DNA of 64,000 nucleotides from Vibrio stylophorae (GCF_921293875.1 NZ_CAKLDI010000001.1:836475-900474); one strand, 5' to 3'; positions 40,005 through 50,466 are shown, counted from the stretch's first letter. Notes: generated by a model not told the origin, from the sequence alone. Numbers and translations: made by a program.

Positions 40005-40901
40005 ATGATTCGAACCCTATTTTTCGGCGCCCTTTTAAGCGCCATCATAAGCCTTTCAGCATGGGCGCTGCAGGCTCCAGCCAATTCCCCAAGGGCAAAA
40101 GAGACCCATGCGCCAGAATATATCCTTAATCCTAGTGATGCCTATCAACAAGCCATTGAATTTTTTGAGCAGCAAGCGTTTACCAAGGCGTTACCTCTGT
40201 TTCGTATCTTAGCTGAGCAAGGGGACGCCAATGCGCAGTTCTATTATGCACTGATGCATCAGCGCGGCAATGGCGTTCCTGTTGATTTAGAAAAAGCAGA
40301 AACTTGGTATCTAAAAGCGGCCAAACAGCAGCAGTTGGACGCGCAGTATCATCTGGGATTGCTATATCACGACGCGCCTAAACCGATGCAAAATTATCAA
40401 CAAGCGATGAACTGGTATTACAAAGCGGCGCGCCAAGGTCACCTGATGGCGATCAATAATATCGGCTATTTGTACCAAGAAGGTTTGGGGGTGACGAAAA
40501 ATCCACAAACTGCGGCTAATTGGTATCTGATTGCGGCTGAGCAGGGCTTGGCCATTTCTCAAAATAATCTGGCAACCTTATATCGCGTGCAAAAGCAGGT
40601 CGACAATTATGGCAAAGCGGCCTATTGGTTTGGTCAGGCGGCAGCACAGGGCGACTATATGGCGCAGCATAATTTAGGGATTAGTTATCTGTGCGGTTAT
40701 GGCGTAGACCCCAATGGCGCATTGGCTTACACATGGTTGAGTTTGTCTGCGCAGCAGCACTTTGCACCGGCTATCGCGGAGCTTAAGGATCTTTCCTGTG
40801 AGCTTAAGCCCGCTGAAATCCAACAAGGAAAAGCGATATTACAGGCTTGCCAAGATGATTTGTTGCGCTGCCCTGTTCCTGATATTTCGGTGACGAAATA
40901 G
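40005..40901 (+). CDS. Secreted Sel1-repeat (SLR/TPR-like) protein
   Basis: A 298-residue exported protein. A signal peptide (MIRTLFFGALLSAIISLSAWA) is followed by about six Sel1-like repeats of 36 residues with the pattern A-x-x-W-Y-x-x-A-A-x-Q-G-x-x-x-A-Q-x-x-L-G (for example ETWYLKAAKQ, NWYYKAARQGHLMA, NWYLIAAEQGLA, YWFGQAAAQGDYMAQHNLG). Sel1 repeats form superhelical protein-binding scaffolds. AAGGAG eight bases before ATG 40005 sets the start. A C-terminal tail with Cys pairs (LSCELKP, LQACQDDLLRCP) may form disulfides in the periplasm. No specific role can be given. Confidence 0.85.
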   Translation: MIRTLFFGALLSAIISLSAWALQAPANSPRAKETHAPEYILNPSDAYQQAIEFFEQQAFTKALPLFRILAEQGDANAQFYYALMHQRGNGVPVDLEKAETWYLKAAKQQQLDAQYHLGLLYHDAPKPMQNYQQAMNWYYKAARQGHLMAINNIGYLYQEGLGVTKNPQTAANWYLIAAEQGLAISQNNLATLYRVQKQVDNYGKAAYWFGQAAAQGDYMAQHNLGISYLCGYGVDPNGALAYTWLSLSAQQHFAPAIAELKDLSCELKPAEIQQGKAILQACQDDLLRCPVPDISVTK

Positions 40902-40926
40902 CGCTAAAATCAGCCATTGTTCATAT

Positions 40927-40955
40927 AAAAAATCCCGCAGTATGCGGGATTTTTT
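40927..40955. terminator. Bidirectional terminator after the Sel1 gene
   Basis: AAAAAATCCCGCA-GTA-TGCGGGATTTTTT is symmetric, with A and T runs, and lies between two convergent genes. Confidence 0.85.
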
Positions 40956-40984
40956 GTCACTGAATTTGATTGAATACAGCGTAC

Positions 40985-42247
40985 TTATTTTTGTTTGTTG
41001 ACCATCTCATCGATGATCACGGCACAAACGGCGTCACCTGTGATGTTGAGCGCGGTACGAATCATGTCAAAGATACGATCTAGCGCGAACAATAGTGGTA
41101 AGCCTTCAATTGGAATACCAGCCGCAAGCAGAACCGCAACCACAAGGAAAGATGGCCCCGGAACACCAGCTTGACCGACTGCGCCAAGGGTTGACGTGAG
41201 GATGATAGCGCCATAGGCCATCATATCGAGTTCGGTGCCAAATAGCTGGGCAAAGAAAATGGCGACCAAACCGTAATAAATCGCGTTACCACACATATTG
41301 ATGGTGGCGCCCAATGGCAGCACAAAAGAGGAGGTCGCATTGCTCACGCCCAGCTCTTTTTCCACCACTTCCATATTCACAGGCAAGGTAGCCATAGAAG
41401 ATGCGGTTGAGAAGGCCACAGCTTGCGGCTTTTTCATTGCAGAGATGAACTTCATCACCGGCACTTTACTAAAGAGTTTGATCAACAGCGGGTTAAAGCC
41501 AAAGGCAAAGATCAGAATCGTGGCAACGTAAACGGCAAAGAGCTTCATCACCATTTCAAGTGCATCAAAGCCATAGGTACCAATGGCGACTGCCATCAAA
41601 CCAAAGACGCCCAGCGGTGCAATCTTCATCACTTGGTTGATCATCCACACCATGGCATCGACGATGACATTAATACCATTAAGCAGAGGTTCACTACGTG
41701 CTGAATCAACGCGAGACAGGGCAATACCAAAGAACATGCAGAACACCAAGATTTGCAAAATATTGCCTTGGTTCAGTGCAGAGAAGAAATTGGTTGGGAT
41801 CATGCCAATCACAGTGGCCCAAAAACCAGCGACTTCACCTTTATCCGCATATTCGCTTGAAAAATGGCTCTGCATGGCCGCCATATCTACGCCACTGCCA
41901 GGTTGGAAGATATGACCCATGACGAGCGCCAGCGCAACCGCAGCCGCTGAAGTTAAACCAAAGAAAGCTAGCGTAGAGAGACCGACTTTTCCGGCGGAAT
42001 GGCTTTTGCCAAGGCCCGCTGAGCCAGAGATAATGGCAACGGCAATCAGTGGAATAACCAACATTTTGATGAGGTTGATAAAGATATCACCTAAGGGTTG
42101 GAATACCGTGGCATCGTGGCCCATCATCTGGCCGACAATTGCGCCAAGCACCATGGCGATGACGACTTGAACGCCAATATTTTTTAGTAGGCCAAAATGG
42201 CATTTTGATGTTGTGTTTGACACGTCATTCCCCTCTGTCGTGTTCAT
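40985..42247 (-). CDS. Dicarboxylate/amino acid:cation symporter (DAACS family, GltP-like)
   Basis: Inner-membrane sodium- or proton-coupled transporter for dicarboxylates or amino acids such as glutamate, aspartate or serine. It has 420 residues with eight helices and two re-entrant loops. Family motifs are the serine-rich AFSTASSMATLPVNMEV hairpin, PLGATINMCGNAIYYGL (the Na+-binding NMxGT-like site, here NMCGN) and the TSTLGAVGQAGVPGPSF loop. DRIFDMIRTALNITGDAV is the substrate-binding TM8. The exact substrate cannot be read. GGAG precedes the ATG, with a small perfect hairpin (42259-42274) just upstream. Confidence 0.9.
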   Translation of the reverse strand: MNTTEGNDVSNTTSKCHFGLLKNIGVQVVIAMVLGAIVGQMMGHDATVFQPLGDIFINLIKMLVIPLIAVAIISGSAGLGKSHSAGKVGLSTLAFFGLTSAAAVALALVMGHIFQPGSGVDMAAMQSHFSSEYADKGEVAGFWATVIGMIPTNFFSALNQGNILQILVFCMFFGIALSRVDSARSEPLLNGINVIVDAMVWMINQVMKIAPLGVFGLMAVAIGTYGFDALEMVMKLFAVYVATILIFAFGFNPLLIKLFSKVPVMKFISAMKKPQAVAFSTASSMATLPVNMEVVEKELGVSNATSSFVLPLGATINMCGNAIYYGLVAIFFAQLFGTELDMMAYGAIILTSTLGAVGQAGVPGPSFLVVAVLLAAGIPIEGLPLLFALDRIFDMIRTALNITGDAVCAVIIDEMVNKQK

Positions 42248-42664
42248 TTGTTCGGCTCCAGCATTAAAATGCTGAATGAATCCTTGTTTGCGGATGCTTT
42301 TTACCGCGACATTGCTGGATTCGCAAGATGATTTTGGCGTTTTATTTGGTGTAAATGCGGTTTTGCCTAGTTAAAACTTTGCTTAAGTGTCTATTTGTGG
42401 TGGTTTTTTATATTTAAATCGGCACATTGATAAAAAATTCACAATTTGTGGATTTCATCAAACCGCATCAAAAAATGTGAGTGATTTGGTGAATCTTGAC
42501 TCTCTTTTGAGACGGAATAAAAAAGCCAAGAGTGATCCCTTAGGATCATGGCTCTTGGCTTGATGCTTAATATAGTACGTTTAGTATTTTTAGTGCTTGG
42601 TTTACGGCGTTAACGTACCGCCGCTGGCTTGCTATCAATTAATCAGTAAAAAAATAGCCCTGTA
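42248..42664 (-). promoter_or_regulatory. Symporter leader region and trp operon end
   Basis: 417 bases without a gene. It holds the inverted repeat CAGCATT-AA-AATGCTG (42259-42274) before the symporter start. The trp terminator lies at 42518-42562. The DNA between, AT-rich, should hold the symporter promoter, which I cannot place. Confidence 0.4.
42518..42562 (-). terminator. Terminator of the trp operon
   Basis: Minus strand: AAGCCAAGAG pairs with CTCTTGGCTT around an inner stem GATCC/GGATC, followed by TTTTT. A long, stable hairpin about 100 bases after the trpA stop. Confidence 0.75.
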
Positions 42665-43474
42665 TTAGCGCTGCGTTGCAGCTTTCATCTCACACACAAA
42701 TTGGCTGAGCTCGCGCAAAAGTGCGTTTTGGTCATCCACATTGTTTTCGATAATTTTCACGGTTGCAGAGCCTGAAATTGCGCCTGCAGCGCCCGCATGA
42801 ATCGCTTCTTTGACCTGCGCTGGCTCTGCGATACCAAAGCCAAGCAGTGGTGGCGGCGCATCAAACTGTCTGAGGTTTTCAAGTAGCGCTGCAACGGGGG
42901 TTCCCGCTTTGGTTTCAGCGCCAGTGACCCCTGCGCGTGATAATAGATAGGTATAACCGCCGCCAAGTGCTGCCACTTGGCTTAGTGTTTCTTTATTACC
43001 ATTGGGCGGCGCGATAAAAATAGGATGAATGCCGTGGGCTTTGGCGCTGGCGACAAAAGGTGCAGACTCGCCTGTGGGTACATCGGCAATCAGCACTGAA
43101 TCAACGCCGGCCTTTTGGCAGCGCAGATAAAAGTTATCGATACCCGCAGCAAATACCAAGTTGGCATACATCAGCAAGCCAATGGGCAGATCAGGATGGC
43201 GCTCACGCAGGGTGGTGAGGATCGCAAAACAATCTTGGGTGGTGGTCCCTGCCGCATGAGCGCGCAGCGTTGCCGCTTGAATGGTGGGGCCATCGGCAAG
43301 CGGATCGGAAAACGGGATTCCCAGCTCAAGGGCATCAGCGCCTGAGGCGATCAGGGTCTCGATAATTTCTAAAGAGCGCGCTGGCGTTGGGTCGCCTAGG
43401 GTGACAAAGGGCACAAAGGCACCTTGATTAAGGGCATCTAAGCGCTCAAACATCAATTGATAACGATCCATCAT
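42665..43474 (-). CDS. trpA: Tryptophan synthase alpha chain
   Basis: Cleaves indole-3-glycerol phosphate to indole, which is channelled to TrpB. TIM barrel of 269 residues: catalytic Glu in [19 protein letters not shown] (split in two by its strand and loop), catalytic Asp in [13 protein letters not shown], and [11 protein letters not shown] and [12 protein letters not shown] phosphate loops. It overlaps trpB by four bases. Last gene of the operon. Confidence 0.97.
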   Translation of the reverse strand: MMDRYQLMFERLDALNQGAFVPFVTLGDPTPARSLEIIETLIASGADALELGIPFSDPLADGPTIQAATLRAHAAGTTTQDCFAILTTLRERHPDLPIGLLMYANLVFAAGIDNFYLRCQKAGVDSVLIADVPTGESAPFVASAKAHGIHPIFIAPPNGNKETLSQVAALGGGYTYLLSRAGVTGAETKAGTPVAALLENLRQFDAPPPLLGFGIAEPAQVKEAIHAGAAGAISGSATVKIIENNVDDQNALLRELSQFVCEMKAATQR

Positions 43475-44661
43475 AGCGCTCCTTGCTCTTTTAAAATGTC
43501 GTACACAGTAAAGATATCCTTGTCGCCGCGACCAGAGAGATTGACCACCAGCAGCTGCTCTTTGTTTGGGTTTTCCTTGGCATTGCGCAGCGCATAGGCC
43601 AGCGCATGAGAGGACTCAAGGGCAGGAATGATCCCTTCATGGCGCGCTAGTGCTTGGAATGCTTCTAGCGCCTCATCATCACTGGCATGTTCATATTGCG
43701 CGCGACCTGTGGCGAGAAGATGGGCATGCTGCGGCCCAACCGATGGAAAATCGAGGCCCGCAGAGATGGAGTAAGACTCCTCGATTTGTCCTTCGCTGCT
43801 TTGCATCAAGGGGGATTTCATACCAAAGAAGATACCCGTTTTGCCATGTTTGAGCGGCGCACCGTGCTGGTCGGTATCAATGCCTTTACCTGCGGGCTCC
43901 ACACCAATCAATGCCACATCGGTTTCTTCAATGAAATCGGCAAACAGACCAATGGCATTGGAGCCGCCGCCAACGCAAGCGATCACTGCGTCGGGTAAGC
44001 GTCCTTCTTTTTCTAAAATCTGCGCTTTGGCTTCTTCGCCAATCATGCGCTGAAACTCACGCACTATGGTAGGGAAGGGGTGTGGGCCGGCTGCCGTACC
44101 CAGCAGATAATGCGCGGTATCATAGTTAGCAGACCAATCGCGCATCGCCTCGTTACAGGCATCTTTAAGGGTGGATGAACCAGAATGTACAGGAATGACG
44201 GTCGCGCCCATCAGCTGCATACGAAAGACATTGGGGCTTTGACGTTTGACGTCGACAGCGCCCATATAAACGCGGCATTTCAGGCCCAGTAGCGCACAAG
44301 CAAGGGCTGTGGCAACACCGTGTTGGCCTGCGCCAGTTTCTGCGATGATCTCTGTTTTTCCCATACGCTTGGCAAGCAGGGCTTGGCCTAACACTTGGTT
44401 AGTTTTATGCGCGCCGCCGTGCAGTAGATCTTCTCGCTTAAGATAAATGGTGGTTTTGGTGCCTTCCGTGATATTGCGACAACGGGTCAGTGCGGTTGGG
44501 CGACCGGCATACTCTTTGAGTAGGTCGGTAAACTCTTTTTGAAAGGCAGGGTCTTGCTGCGCATCAATAAAAGCTTGCTCGAGCTGATCGAGGGCTGGGA
44601 CCAAAATTTGTGGCACAAACTGACCGCCATACTCTCCAAAATAAGCATTTAACTTGCTCAT
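43471..44661 (-). CDS. trpB: Tryptophan synthase beta chain
   Basis: PLP enzyme joining indole and serine. The 396-residue chain has the PLP lysine in [15 protein letters not shown], catalytic Glu in AETGAGQHG, and the phosphate loop [24 protein letters not shown] opens it. It starts two bases after the trpCF stop and overlaps trpA by four bases. Confidence 0.98.
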   Translation of the reverse strand: MSKLNAYFGEYGGQFVPQILVPALDQLEQAFIDAQQDPAFQKEFTDLLKEYAGRPTALTRCRNITEGTKTTIYLKREDLLHGGAHKTNQVLGQALLAKRMGKTEIIAETGAGQHGVATALACALLGLKCRVYMGAVDVKRQSPNVFRMQLMGATVIPVHSGSSTLKDACNEAMRDWSANYDTAHYLLGTAAGPHPFPTIVREFQRMIGEEAKAQILEKEGRLPDAVIACVGGGSNAIGLFADFIEETDVALIGVEPAGKGIDTDQHGAPLKHGKTGIFFGMKSPLMQSSEGQIEESYSISAGLDFPSVGPQHAHLLATGRAQYEHASDDEALEAFQALARHEGIIPALESSHALAYALRNAKENPNKEQLLVVNLSGRGDKDIFTVYDILKEQGAL

Positions 44662-44663
44662 GA

Positions 44664-46112
44664 TTACTCCTTGATTGGTCCTGCATAGTTGCGAATCGCG
44701 GCGAAAATAGCCTGCAACTTAGCGTCATCTTTTAATCCCGGCGCGCTTTCAGCGCCAGAATTGATATCTAATCCAAAACAGCCAATTTGACTGGCGGCTT
44801 GGGCATTGTTGGGGGCAATACCACCAGCGAGCAAATTGCTGGCCAGTGTATTGGGCTGCTGGTGAAGGAGTTGCCAATCAAAGGCTTGTCCCGTACCGCC
44901 TTGGGTTTGGCCTTGCTTGCGATCAAACAGGTAGCGATCGGCGCCAGCGACAGGGGCGTCCAGTGTTTCGTCGGCGTTTTGTACGCGCCATAACTCACAA
45001 CCCGTTGGTAATTTTGCCTTGATGCGCGCCATGGTTTGGCTGTCTTCTTGGCCATGTAGCTGTACGGCAGCAAGGTTCAATGCTTGTGCGGTTTCCACCA
45101 CAATGGCTTCGCTTTGATTTTGAAAAACGCCGACATAGGCCAGCGGCGCGCCGCTTTGCACTACTTTGGCTTGTTCGAGGGTGACTTTGCGCGGTGAGCG
45201 CTCGGCAAAAATAAGGCCGCCATAAATCGCGCCCGCATCAAAAGCGGCTTTGGCATCTTGCGTGCGGGTGAGGCCACATACTTTGTTGTGCCCTAAAATC
45301 AGCCCTTTCACCGCGCGTTCAATATCATGTTGTGCCATCAGCGAGCTACCGACCAAAAAGCCATGGGCGTATTGGGCCAGATCGCGCACTTGCTGGTGGG
45401 TATAAATGCCAGACTCGCTAATGATGACGGTGCCTTTCGGGATTTGTGGTGCCAGTGTTTTGGTGCGATTGAGATCAATGGAGAGATCGCGCAAATTACG
45501 ATTGTTAATGCCAATCACCTTGGCTTTGAGTGCAATGGCGCGCTCAAGCTCCTGCGGCGTACTGACCTCAGTCAAAATACCTAAATTGAGCGCCTGCGCC
45601 ACTTCGGCAAGCTTTTGATATTGGCTATCTTGCAATACCGAGAGCATCAGCAAAATGGCATCAGCGCCATAATGGCGAGCGAGATAGACCTGATAGGGGT
45701 CAATCATAAAATCTTTGCACAAGACGGGCACAGAGACTTGCCCGCGAACCTGTGGCAAAAAACGCATATCGCCTTGGAAATAGGGCTCATCGGTGAGCAC
45801 TGAAATGGCGCTGGCGTAACGGCCATAGATTTTGGCAATGCTGGCAGGGTCAAAATCATCGCGGATCAGCCCCTTGGAAGGCGATGCCTTTTTACATTCC
45901 AAAATAAAGGCGCAGCGATCGCTTTGCAGCGCTGCAGTAAAGTCACGATCGCTTGGCGTTAGTTGTCCAATAAAGCTATCCAATGGCTCGCTTTGCTGGC
46001 GCGCTTGTACCCATTCAATCTTGGCATCGACAATTTTACCGAGCACCGTTTGATGGATTTCAGGGCTCAGTCCTGCGCCAACTTGGGTCGTTTCAATATT
46101 GTGCTGGCTCAT
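44664..46112 (-). CDS. trpC: Indole-3-glycerol-phosphate synthase / phosphoribosylanthranilate isomerase (bifunctional TrpC-TrpF)
   Basis: A 482-residue fusion for steps 3 and 4. The N-terminal TrpC barrel (about 1-265) has [19 protein letters not shown] (split into substrate-loop halves), [29 protein letters not shown] and [11 protein letters not shown]. The C-terminal TrpF barrel (about 266-482) has [11 protein letters not shown], the AVQLHGQED strand and [10 protein letters not shown]. The fusion is the enterobacterial and Vibrio arrangement. It overlaps trpD by four bases. Confidence 0.97.
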   Translation of the reverse strand: MSQHNIETTQVGAGLSPEIHQTVLGKIVDAKIEWVQARQQSEPLDSFIGQLTPSDRDFTAALQSDRCAFILECKKASPSKGLIRDDFDPASIAKIYGRYASAISVLTDEPYFQGDMRFLPQVRGQVSVPVLCKDFMIDPYQVYLARHYGADAILLMLSVLQDSQYQKLAEVAQALNLGILTEVSTPQELERAIALKAKVIGINNRNLRDLSIDLNRTKTLAPQIPKGTVIISESGIYTHQQVRDLAQYAHGFLVGSSLMAQHDIERAVKGLILGHNKVCGLTRTQDAKAAFDAGAIYGGLIFAERSPRKVTLEQAKVVQSGAPLAYVGVFQNQSEAIVVETAQALNLAAVQLHGQEDSQTMARIKAKLPTGCELWRVQNADETLDAPVAGADRYLFDRKQGQTQGGTGQAFDWQLLHQQPNTLASNLLAGGIAPNNAQAASQIGCFGLDINSGAESAPGLKDDAKLQAIFAAIRNYAGPIKE

Positions 46113-47113
46113 GCGTGACCTCGCTGCGCAAGGGCTTGCATCACGGCATAACCTGCACCGTCAGCCATGGCTTTAAGCGCTTTTTGCGTATTGGCTTTGA
46201 GATCGGGCTGGCCAAATAGGGTGAGGAGTAGCGCCACGTTGGCTGCCACCGCAGCTTGATGCGCAGGTTGGCCCTGACCTTGCAAAATCGCTTGGGTATG
46301 GGCGCGGTTCTCTTCTGGACTGCCACCTTCTAGATCCTTGAGGCGATAGGTCTCAAGACCAAAATCCTGTGGGGTCAGGGTAAAGCTGCGCACGTGCCCG
46401 TTTTTTACTTCAGCCACATGGGTTGAGCCATGTACTGCTACCTCATCAAGACCGCTACCATGCACCACCAGCGCATGTTCAAAACCCATGGCCGCCATGG
46501 TTTTGGCAATGGGCTCCACCAGCGCTTCGTCATAGACCCCCATCAGCTCTAAATTTGGACGCGCTGGGTTAATTAAAGGGCCAAGTAGGTTGAAAATTGT
46601 GCGGGTGGCCAGCGCTTGGCGCACAGGCATCGCATGTTTGACACCGCCGTGATAGTGCGGCGCAAACAAAAAACAAAGGCCGAGATCATCAAGCGCTTGG
46701 CGCGCCGTATCGGGCGACATGGTGAGATCGATGCCAAAGGCATCCAGCAGATCAGAGGATCCCGATTTGCTGGAAACGCCGCGGTTACCGTGCTTGGCGA
46801 CCTTAGCGCCGCAAGCTGCGGCAATAAATGCAGCAGTGGTGGAGATATTGATGGTGTTGGCACCATCACCACCAGTGCCGACGATATCGGCAAAATCATA
46901 GCTAGGACGCGGAAAATCTTTGGCGTTTTCCACCAAAGCACTGGCAGCACCTGCGATCTCTTCAGGGGTTTCCCCTTTGATTTTCAGTGCCGTCAGCGCG
47001 CTGGCAAGCTGAATCGGATCCATTTCACCGCGAATAATATGATCAAATAGGGTTTGGCTTTGTGCCTGAGTCAGTGATTCGCCGTTATACAGGGCGGTAA
47101 AAATCGCATCCAT
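46109..47113 (-). CDS. trpD: Anthranilate phosphoribosyltransferase
   Basis: Joins anthranilate to PRPP. From ATG 47113 the product has 334 residues, preceded by AAGGAG. DIVGTGGDGANTINISTTA is the PRPP loop, and KHGNRGVSSKSGSSDLLDAFG is the anthranilate site, given here by its edges. It is separate from TrpG, unlike the TrpGD fusion of E. coli. A longer open frame upstream overlaps trpG and is not used. Confidence 0.97.
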   Translation of the reverse strand: MDAIFTALYNGESLTQAQSQTLFDHIIRGEMDPIQLASALTALKIKGETPEEIAGAASALVENAKDFPRPSYDFADIVGTGGDGANTINISTTAAFIAAACGAKVAKHGNRGVSSKSGSSDLLDAFGIDLTMSPDTARQALDDLGLCFLFAPHYHGGVKHAMPVRQALATRTIFNLLGPLINPARPNLELMGVYDEALVEPIAKTMAAMGFEHALVVHGSGLDEVAVHGSTHVAEVKNGHVRSFTLTPQDFGLETYRLKDLEGGSPEENRAHTQAILQGQGQPAHQAAVAANVALLLTLFGQPDLKANTQKALKAMADGAGYAVMQALAQRGHA

Positions 47114-47115
47114 GC

Positions 47116-47772
47116 TCAACACTCCTTGTTGCTGGTGGCTAAATTGCTGGCTGACAAATTGTGGGGGGGACAAGGCTGAGGCGGCTGTGCCTGTGCCCAT
47201 GCCAATGCAGCCGTGAGTAGCGCGGCACCATTGGTCGTTAAAATCGACTCGGGGTGAAATTGAAAACCGCACACACGTTCATCATCCTGACGAACCGCCA
47301 TGACCATATCATGGTTGGCTAGGGTTGCGGAAATAGTGAGCGATTGCGGCACTTGGCTGGCAACCAAAGAGTGATAACGTGCGATGGGCATTGGGCTCGT
47401 GAGTCCAGCAAACATTGCTTGCCCGTCATGGGCCATCATCGCTGATTTGCCGTGCACAATATCACCAGCACCAGAGACGGTGCCGCCATAGGCTTGCACC
47501 AAGGCTTGATGGCCAAGACAGATGCCAATCATAGGCACGCGGCCACGCAGCGCTTCAATCAGGGGCAGTAAAATCCCCGCTTGCTGCGGATTGCCCGGGC
47601 CGGGGGAGAGCATCACCACCGGATTGGTTACCTTTGAAATAGCGCTGAGTACTAAATCTAAGGGCAGATCGTTGCGATAAATGGTGACGTCAAAGCCTAG
47701 GTTGCGGCACTGATCCACCAAGTTATAGGTAAAGGAGTCAAAGTTATCGAGCAGAATAATGGTCGGTTTCAT
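47116..47772 (-). CDS. trpG: Anthranilate synthase glutamine amidotransferase subunit
   Basis: Supplies ammonia to TrpE. Class I amidotransferase of 218 residues with LLDNFDSFTYNLVDQ, LSPGPGNPQQAG, the nucleophile GICLGHQAL and the His-Glu in FQFHPESILT. The last 25 residues (after LAWAQAQ) are a proline- and serine-rich tail that extends past the usual family end. The stop is two bases before trpD. Confidence 0.95.
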   Translation of the reverse strand: MKPTIILLDNFDSFTYNLVDQCRNLGFDVTIYRNDLPLDLVLSAISKVTNPVVMLSPGPGNPQQAGILLPLIEALRGRVPMIGICLGHQALVQAYGGTVSGAGDIVHGKSAMMAHDGQAMFAGLTSPMPIARYHSLVASQVPQSLTISATLANHDMVMAVRQDDERVCGFQFHPESILTTNGAALLTAALAWAQAQPPQPCPPHNLSASNLATSNKEC

Positions 47773-47783
47773 CAGGGATCTCC

Positions 47784-49370
47784 TTAAGCGTGCGCCGCAG
47801 TAATCGCGCTTAGCACCGCTTGCGCCTTGGCTCGGGTTTCATCGGCTTCGGCTTGTGGCTGTGAGTCATAGACCACACCAGCGCCGGCTTGAACGTAAGC
47901 GATCTCATTTTCAACATAGGCTGAGCGGATCACGATACAGGTATCCATATCACCGGCGCCGGTGAGATAGCCCACTGCGCCGCCGTAGCTGCCGCGCTGC
48001 TTTTGCTCGACTTCACGAATCAGCTGCATGGCGCGAATTTTTGGCGCGCCAGAGAGCGTGCCCATATTCATACAGGCTTGATAGGCATGCAGCGCATCGA
48101 GTTTGGGTTGCAGTTGACCGACCACGCGTGACACCAAGTGCATCACATGGCTGTAGCGATCAACTTTTAGTAAATCGGCAACATGACGAGAGCCTGCGCT
48201 ACTAATACGCGCAACATCATTACGCGCGAGATCCACCAGCATCATGTGCTCTGCCAGCTCCTTTTTATCGCTGCGAAGTTCAAGCTCAATGCGGCCATCG
48301 AGATCAAAATTGATACTGCCATCGCTATTTTTGCCGCGTGGGCGGGTGCCCGCGATGGGGTAGATCTCTACTTGATTGCTTTGCTGGCTATATTTCAATG
48401 CGCTTTCTGGTGATGCGCCAAACAGGGTGAAGTCGCGATCTTGCAGATAAAACATATAGGGGCTTGGATTGCGCTGCTTGAGCGCATGATAGGCTTGCAG
48501 CGGTGATGGGCAGGGCAGCGAAAAGGTGCGTGAAGGCACCACTTGGAAAATATCGCCCGCGACCACATGGCTTTTGAGTTTTTCGACGGTATCGCAAAAC
48601 GCGGCATCGCTAATATCGGTTTGCACTGACGGCATTGCCACTTGCTGGGCTTTCGGAAGCGCAGTGACAAGTTGTGCTTGCTCGCTGAGTTGCTGAATAC
48701 GACGACTGAGTTCAAAGTAGTTTTCGGTTACTTGCTCGCCACCAAAAATGGTGCCTTGCAGGTGCATCTTTTGGCTTTGATGGTCCAGTACCAGCAGCGT
48801 TTCGGCGACAAAAAATAGGTAATCTGGACACTGATTTCGACGCGCTACTTCAGGTAGCGGTTCAAAACTGGCCACTAAGTCGTAGCCAAAGATACCGCCG
48901 ACAAACAGCGCTTCATCGCGATGACCACGCAGTTCAAGCTCAGTGCGTAGCAAACGCAGCACGCTGAGCACGCTTGGTTGGTGAAGACGAGCATCTTCAT
49001 CAAGTGCACGGCTGACAGGGGCCAAGGTCAAAATTAAACAGCAATAGCCGTTTTCCATCTGAGTTTCTTGCTTGGCAATGGCGTCGCCAAGGACCGGTAA
49101 TGCGCGCTCAATCAGGCGAATTAAGTTCTGCCCATTGTTGCTCAGAGCGCTTAGGGTGATGGTTGACGCAAGGCAGTGAATGCGCAGCGCTGCATCCACT
49201 AGCATGAGGCTTTTTTGTGCCTGCTTGGTCGCAATTTCCGCAGATTCCAGTAATAGGCTGTGCGCGCGATCGCCACACAGGGTGTGATAGAGCGCCGTCG
49301 GATCGTCACGGTAGGTCAAGCTCAGGTGCAAGGTATCGAGCTCGCCTAATGCAAGATTCATGGTTTTCAT
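47784..49370 (-). CDS. trpE: Anthranilate synthase component I
   Basis: Makes anthranilate from chorismate. A 528-residue chain. LLLES near residue 40 is the tryptophan feedback-binding motif. The catalytic C-terminal domain has PSRTFSLPCPSPLQAY, the PIAGTRPRG loop, DLARNDVARI and GAGVVYDSQPQAE. The ATG at 49370 overlaps the aroF stop (ATGA); an internal ATG at 49361 is also possible. The regulatory motif implies feedback inhibition in addition to gene control. Confidence 0.97.
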   Translation of the reverse strand: MKTMNLALGELDTLHLSLTYRDDPTALYHTLCGDRAHSLLLESAEIATKQAQKSLMLVDAALRIHCLASTITLSALSNNGQNLIRLIERALPVLGDAIAKQETQMENGYCCLILTLAPVSRALDEDARLHQPSVLSVLRLLRTELELRGHRDEALFVGGIFGYDLVASFEPLPEVARRNQCPDYLFFVAETLLVLDHQSQKMHLQGTIFGGEQVTENYFELSRRIQQLSEQAQLVTALPKAQQVAMPSVQTDISDAAFCDTVEKLKSHVVAGDIFQVVPSRTFSLPCPSPLQAYHALKQRNPSPYMFYLQDRDFTLFGASPESALKYSQQSNQVEIYPIAGTRPRGKNSDGSINFDLDGRIELELRSDKKELAEHMMLVDLARNDVARISSAGSRHVADLLKVDRYSHVMHLVSRVVGQLQPKLDALHAYQACMNMGTLSGAPKIRAMQLIREVEQKQRGSYGGAVGYLTGAGDMDTCIVIRSAYVENEIAYVQAGAGVVYDSQPQAEADETRAKAQAVLSAITAAHA

Positions 49371-50380
49371 AAGGTTTTACCTGCAGCTTGAACAAAGGGA
49401 GCGATGCTTTGCATCAAATGGGCAAAGTCAGCTTCATCGAGCGCTTGATGACCGTCGGAAAGGGCTTGGCATGGATTGAGGTGCGCTTCAACGATGATGC
49501 CATCCGCGCCGACAGCAACGGCCGCTTTAGACAGTGGTGTAATCAGCTCACGCACACCGGTGCCATGACTTGGATCGACAATCACAGGCAGATGGCTGCG
49601 CTGTTTGAGATAGGCGACTGCATTGAGATCCAAGGTATTGCGCGTGGCGGTTTCATAGGTGCGAATGCCGCGCTCACAAAGCATGATGTTGTGATTTCCC
49701 GCATCGTAGATATATTCCGCGGCAAGCAGCAGTTCTTCGATGGTGGCCGAGAGACCGCGCTTGAGCAAAATAGGTTTTTGCGTTTCACCGACGGCTTTTA
49801 AAAGGCCGTAGTTTTGCATATTGCGCGCACCAATCTGCAGGCAGTCGACATACTGGCAGAGACTATCGACTTGGCTCACCTCCATCACTTCAGAAACAGT
49901 GGGCAGACCAAGCGCTGTATTGGCTTGTTTGAGAAGTTTCAAACCTTCTTCACCCATGCCTTGAAAATCATAGGGGCTGGTGCGCGGTTTATAAGCGCCG
50001 CCGCGAAGGGCGACTGCGCCATAGCGCTGCACCATTTTGGCGGCGCCCATCAATTGTTCTTGAGATTCCACCGAGCAAGGACCTGCAATCACCGTAAAGC
50101 GATCGCCACCAATGGCCAAATTGCCAAGGCGAACCACGCTGTCGTGCGCTTGCACTTCACGGCTCACCAGCTTGTATTTAGTTAGAATCGGTTTTACTTC
50201 TTGCACGCAAGGATTAGCTTCAAGGTGCAGTTTTTGTAAGACGCGTTCATCACCCAGTGCACCGAGGACAATACGCTCAACGCCAGGCATAAAAAGGGGT
50301 TTGAGACCCGCCTGTTCAATTTGTGCCAAAATCGCATCAGCGTCTGCTTTGGTGGCTTTGGCGGTCAGTACAATAATCAT
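49367..50380 (-). CDS. aroF: 3-deoxy-7-phosphoheptulonate (DAHP) synthase, type I-beta
   Basis: First enzyme of the shikimate pathway, joining PEP and erythrose-4-phosphate. It has 337 residues: an N-terminal ferredoxin-like/ACT-type domain (about 1-75) and a TIM barrel with VIAGPCSVES, RGGAYKPRTSPYDFQG, QIGARNMQNY, LLKRGLS and IVDPSHGTG. This layout matches the Bacillus/Thermotoga type I-beta enzymes. E. coli AroF, AroG and AroH are type I-alpha and lack that domain. It is the first gene of the trp operon, behind the Trp leader and TrpR-like operator, so it is likely a tryptophan-controlled isozyme. AAGGAA precedes the ATG. Confidence 0.93.
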   Translation of the reverse strand: MIIVLTAKATKADADAILAQIEQAGLKPLFMPGVERIVLGALGDERVLQKLHLEANPCVQEVKPILTKYKLVSREVQAHDSVVRLGNLAIGGDRFTVIAGPCSVESQEQLMGAAKMVQRYGAVALRGGAYKPRTSPYDFQGMGEEGLKLLKQANTALGLPTVSEVMEVSQVDSLCQYVDCLQIGARNMQNYGLLKAVGETQKPILLKRGLSATIEELLLAAEYIYDAGNHNIMLCERGIRTYETATRNTLDLNAVAYLKQRSHLPVIVDPSHGTGVRELITPLSKAAVAVGADGIIVEAHLNPCQALSDGHQALDEADFAHLMQSIAPFVQAAGKTL

Positions 50381-50420
50381 GTCCTATTTCCTTTTTCTCT
50401 AAGCTTGATTCGAGCGGACA

Positions 50421-50448
50421 TAAAAACGCCCGCTTTCCCTGCGGGCGT
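50421..50448 (-). terminator. trp attenuator terminator
   Basis: Minus strand: ACGCCCGC-AGGGAAA-GCGGGCGT forms a perfect eight-base-pair stem and runs into TTTTTA. It lies 19 bases after the leader-peptide stop and about 40 bases before the aroF ATG. Confidence 0.9.
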
Positions 50449-50466
50449 GATAACGACAAATCGTCC

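Noticed and set aside
46109-47272. Longer trpD start overlapping trpG
   Set aside because: It adds 53 residues unlike the family; AAGGAG before ATG 47113 supports the shorter form.
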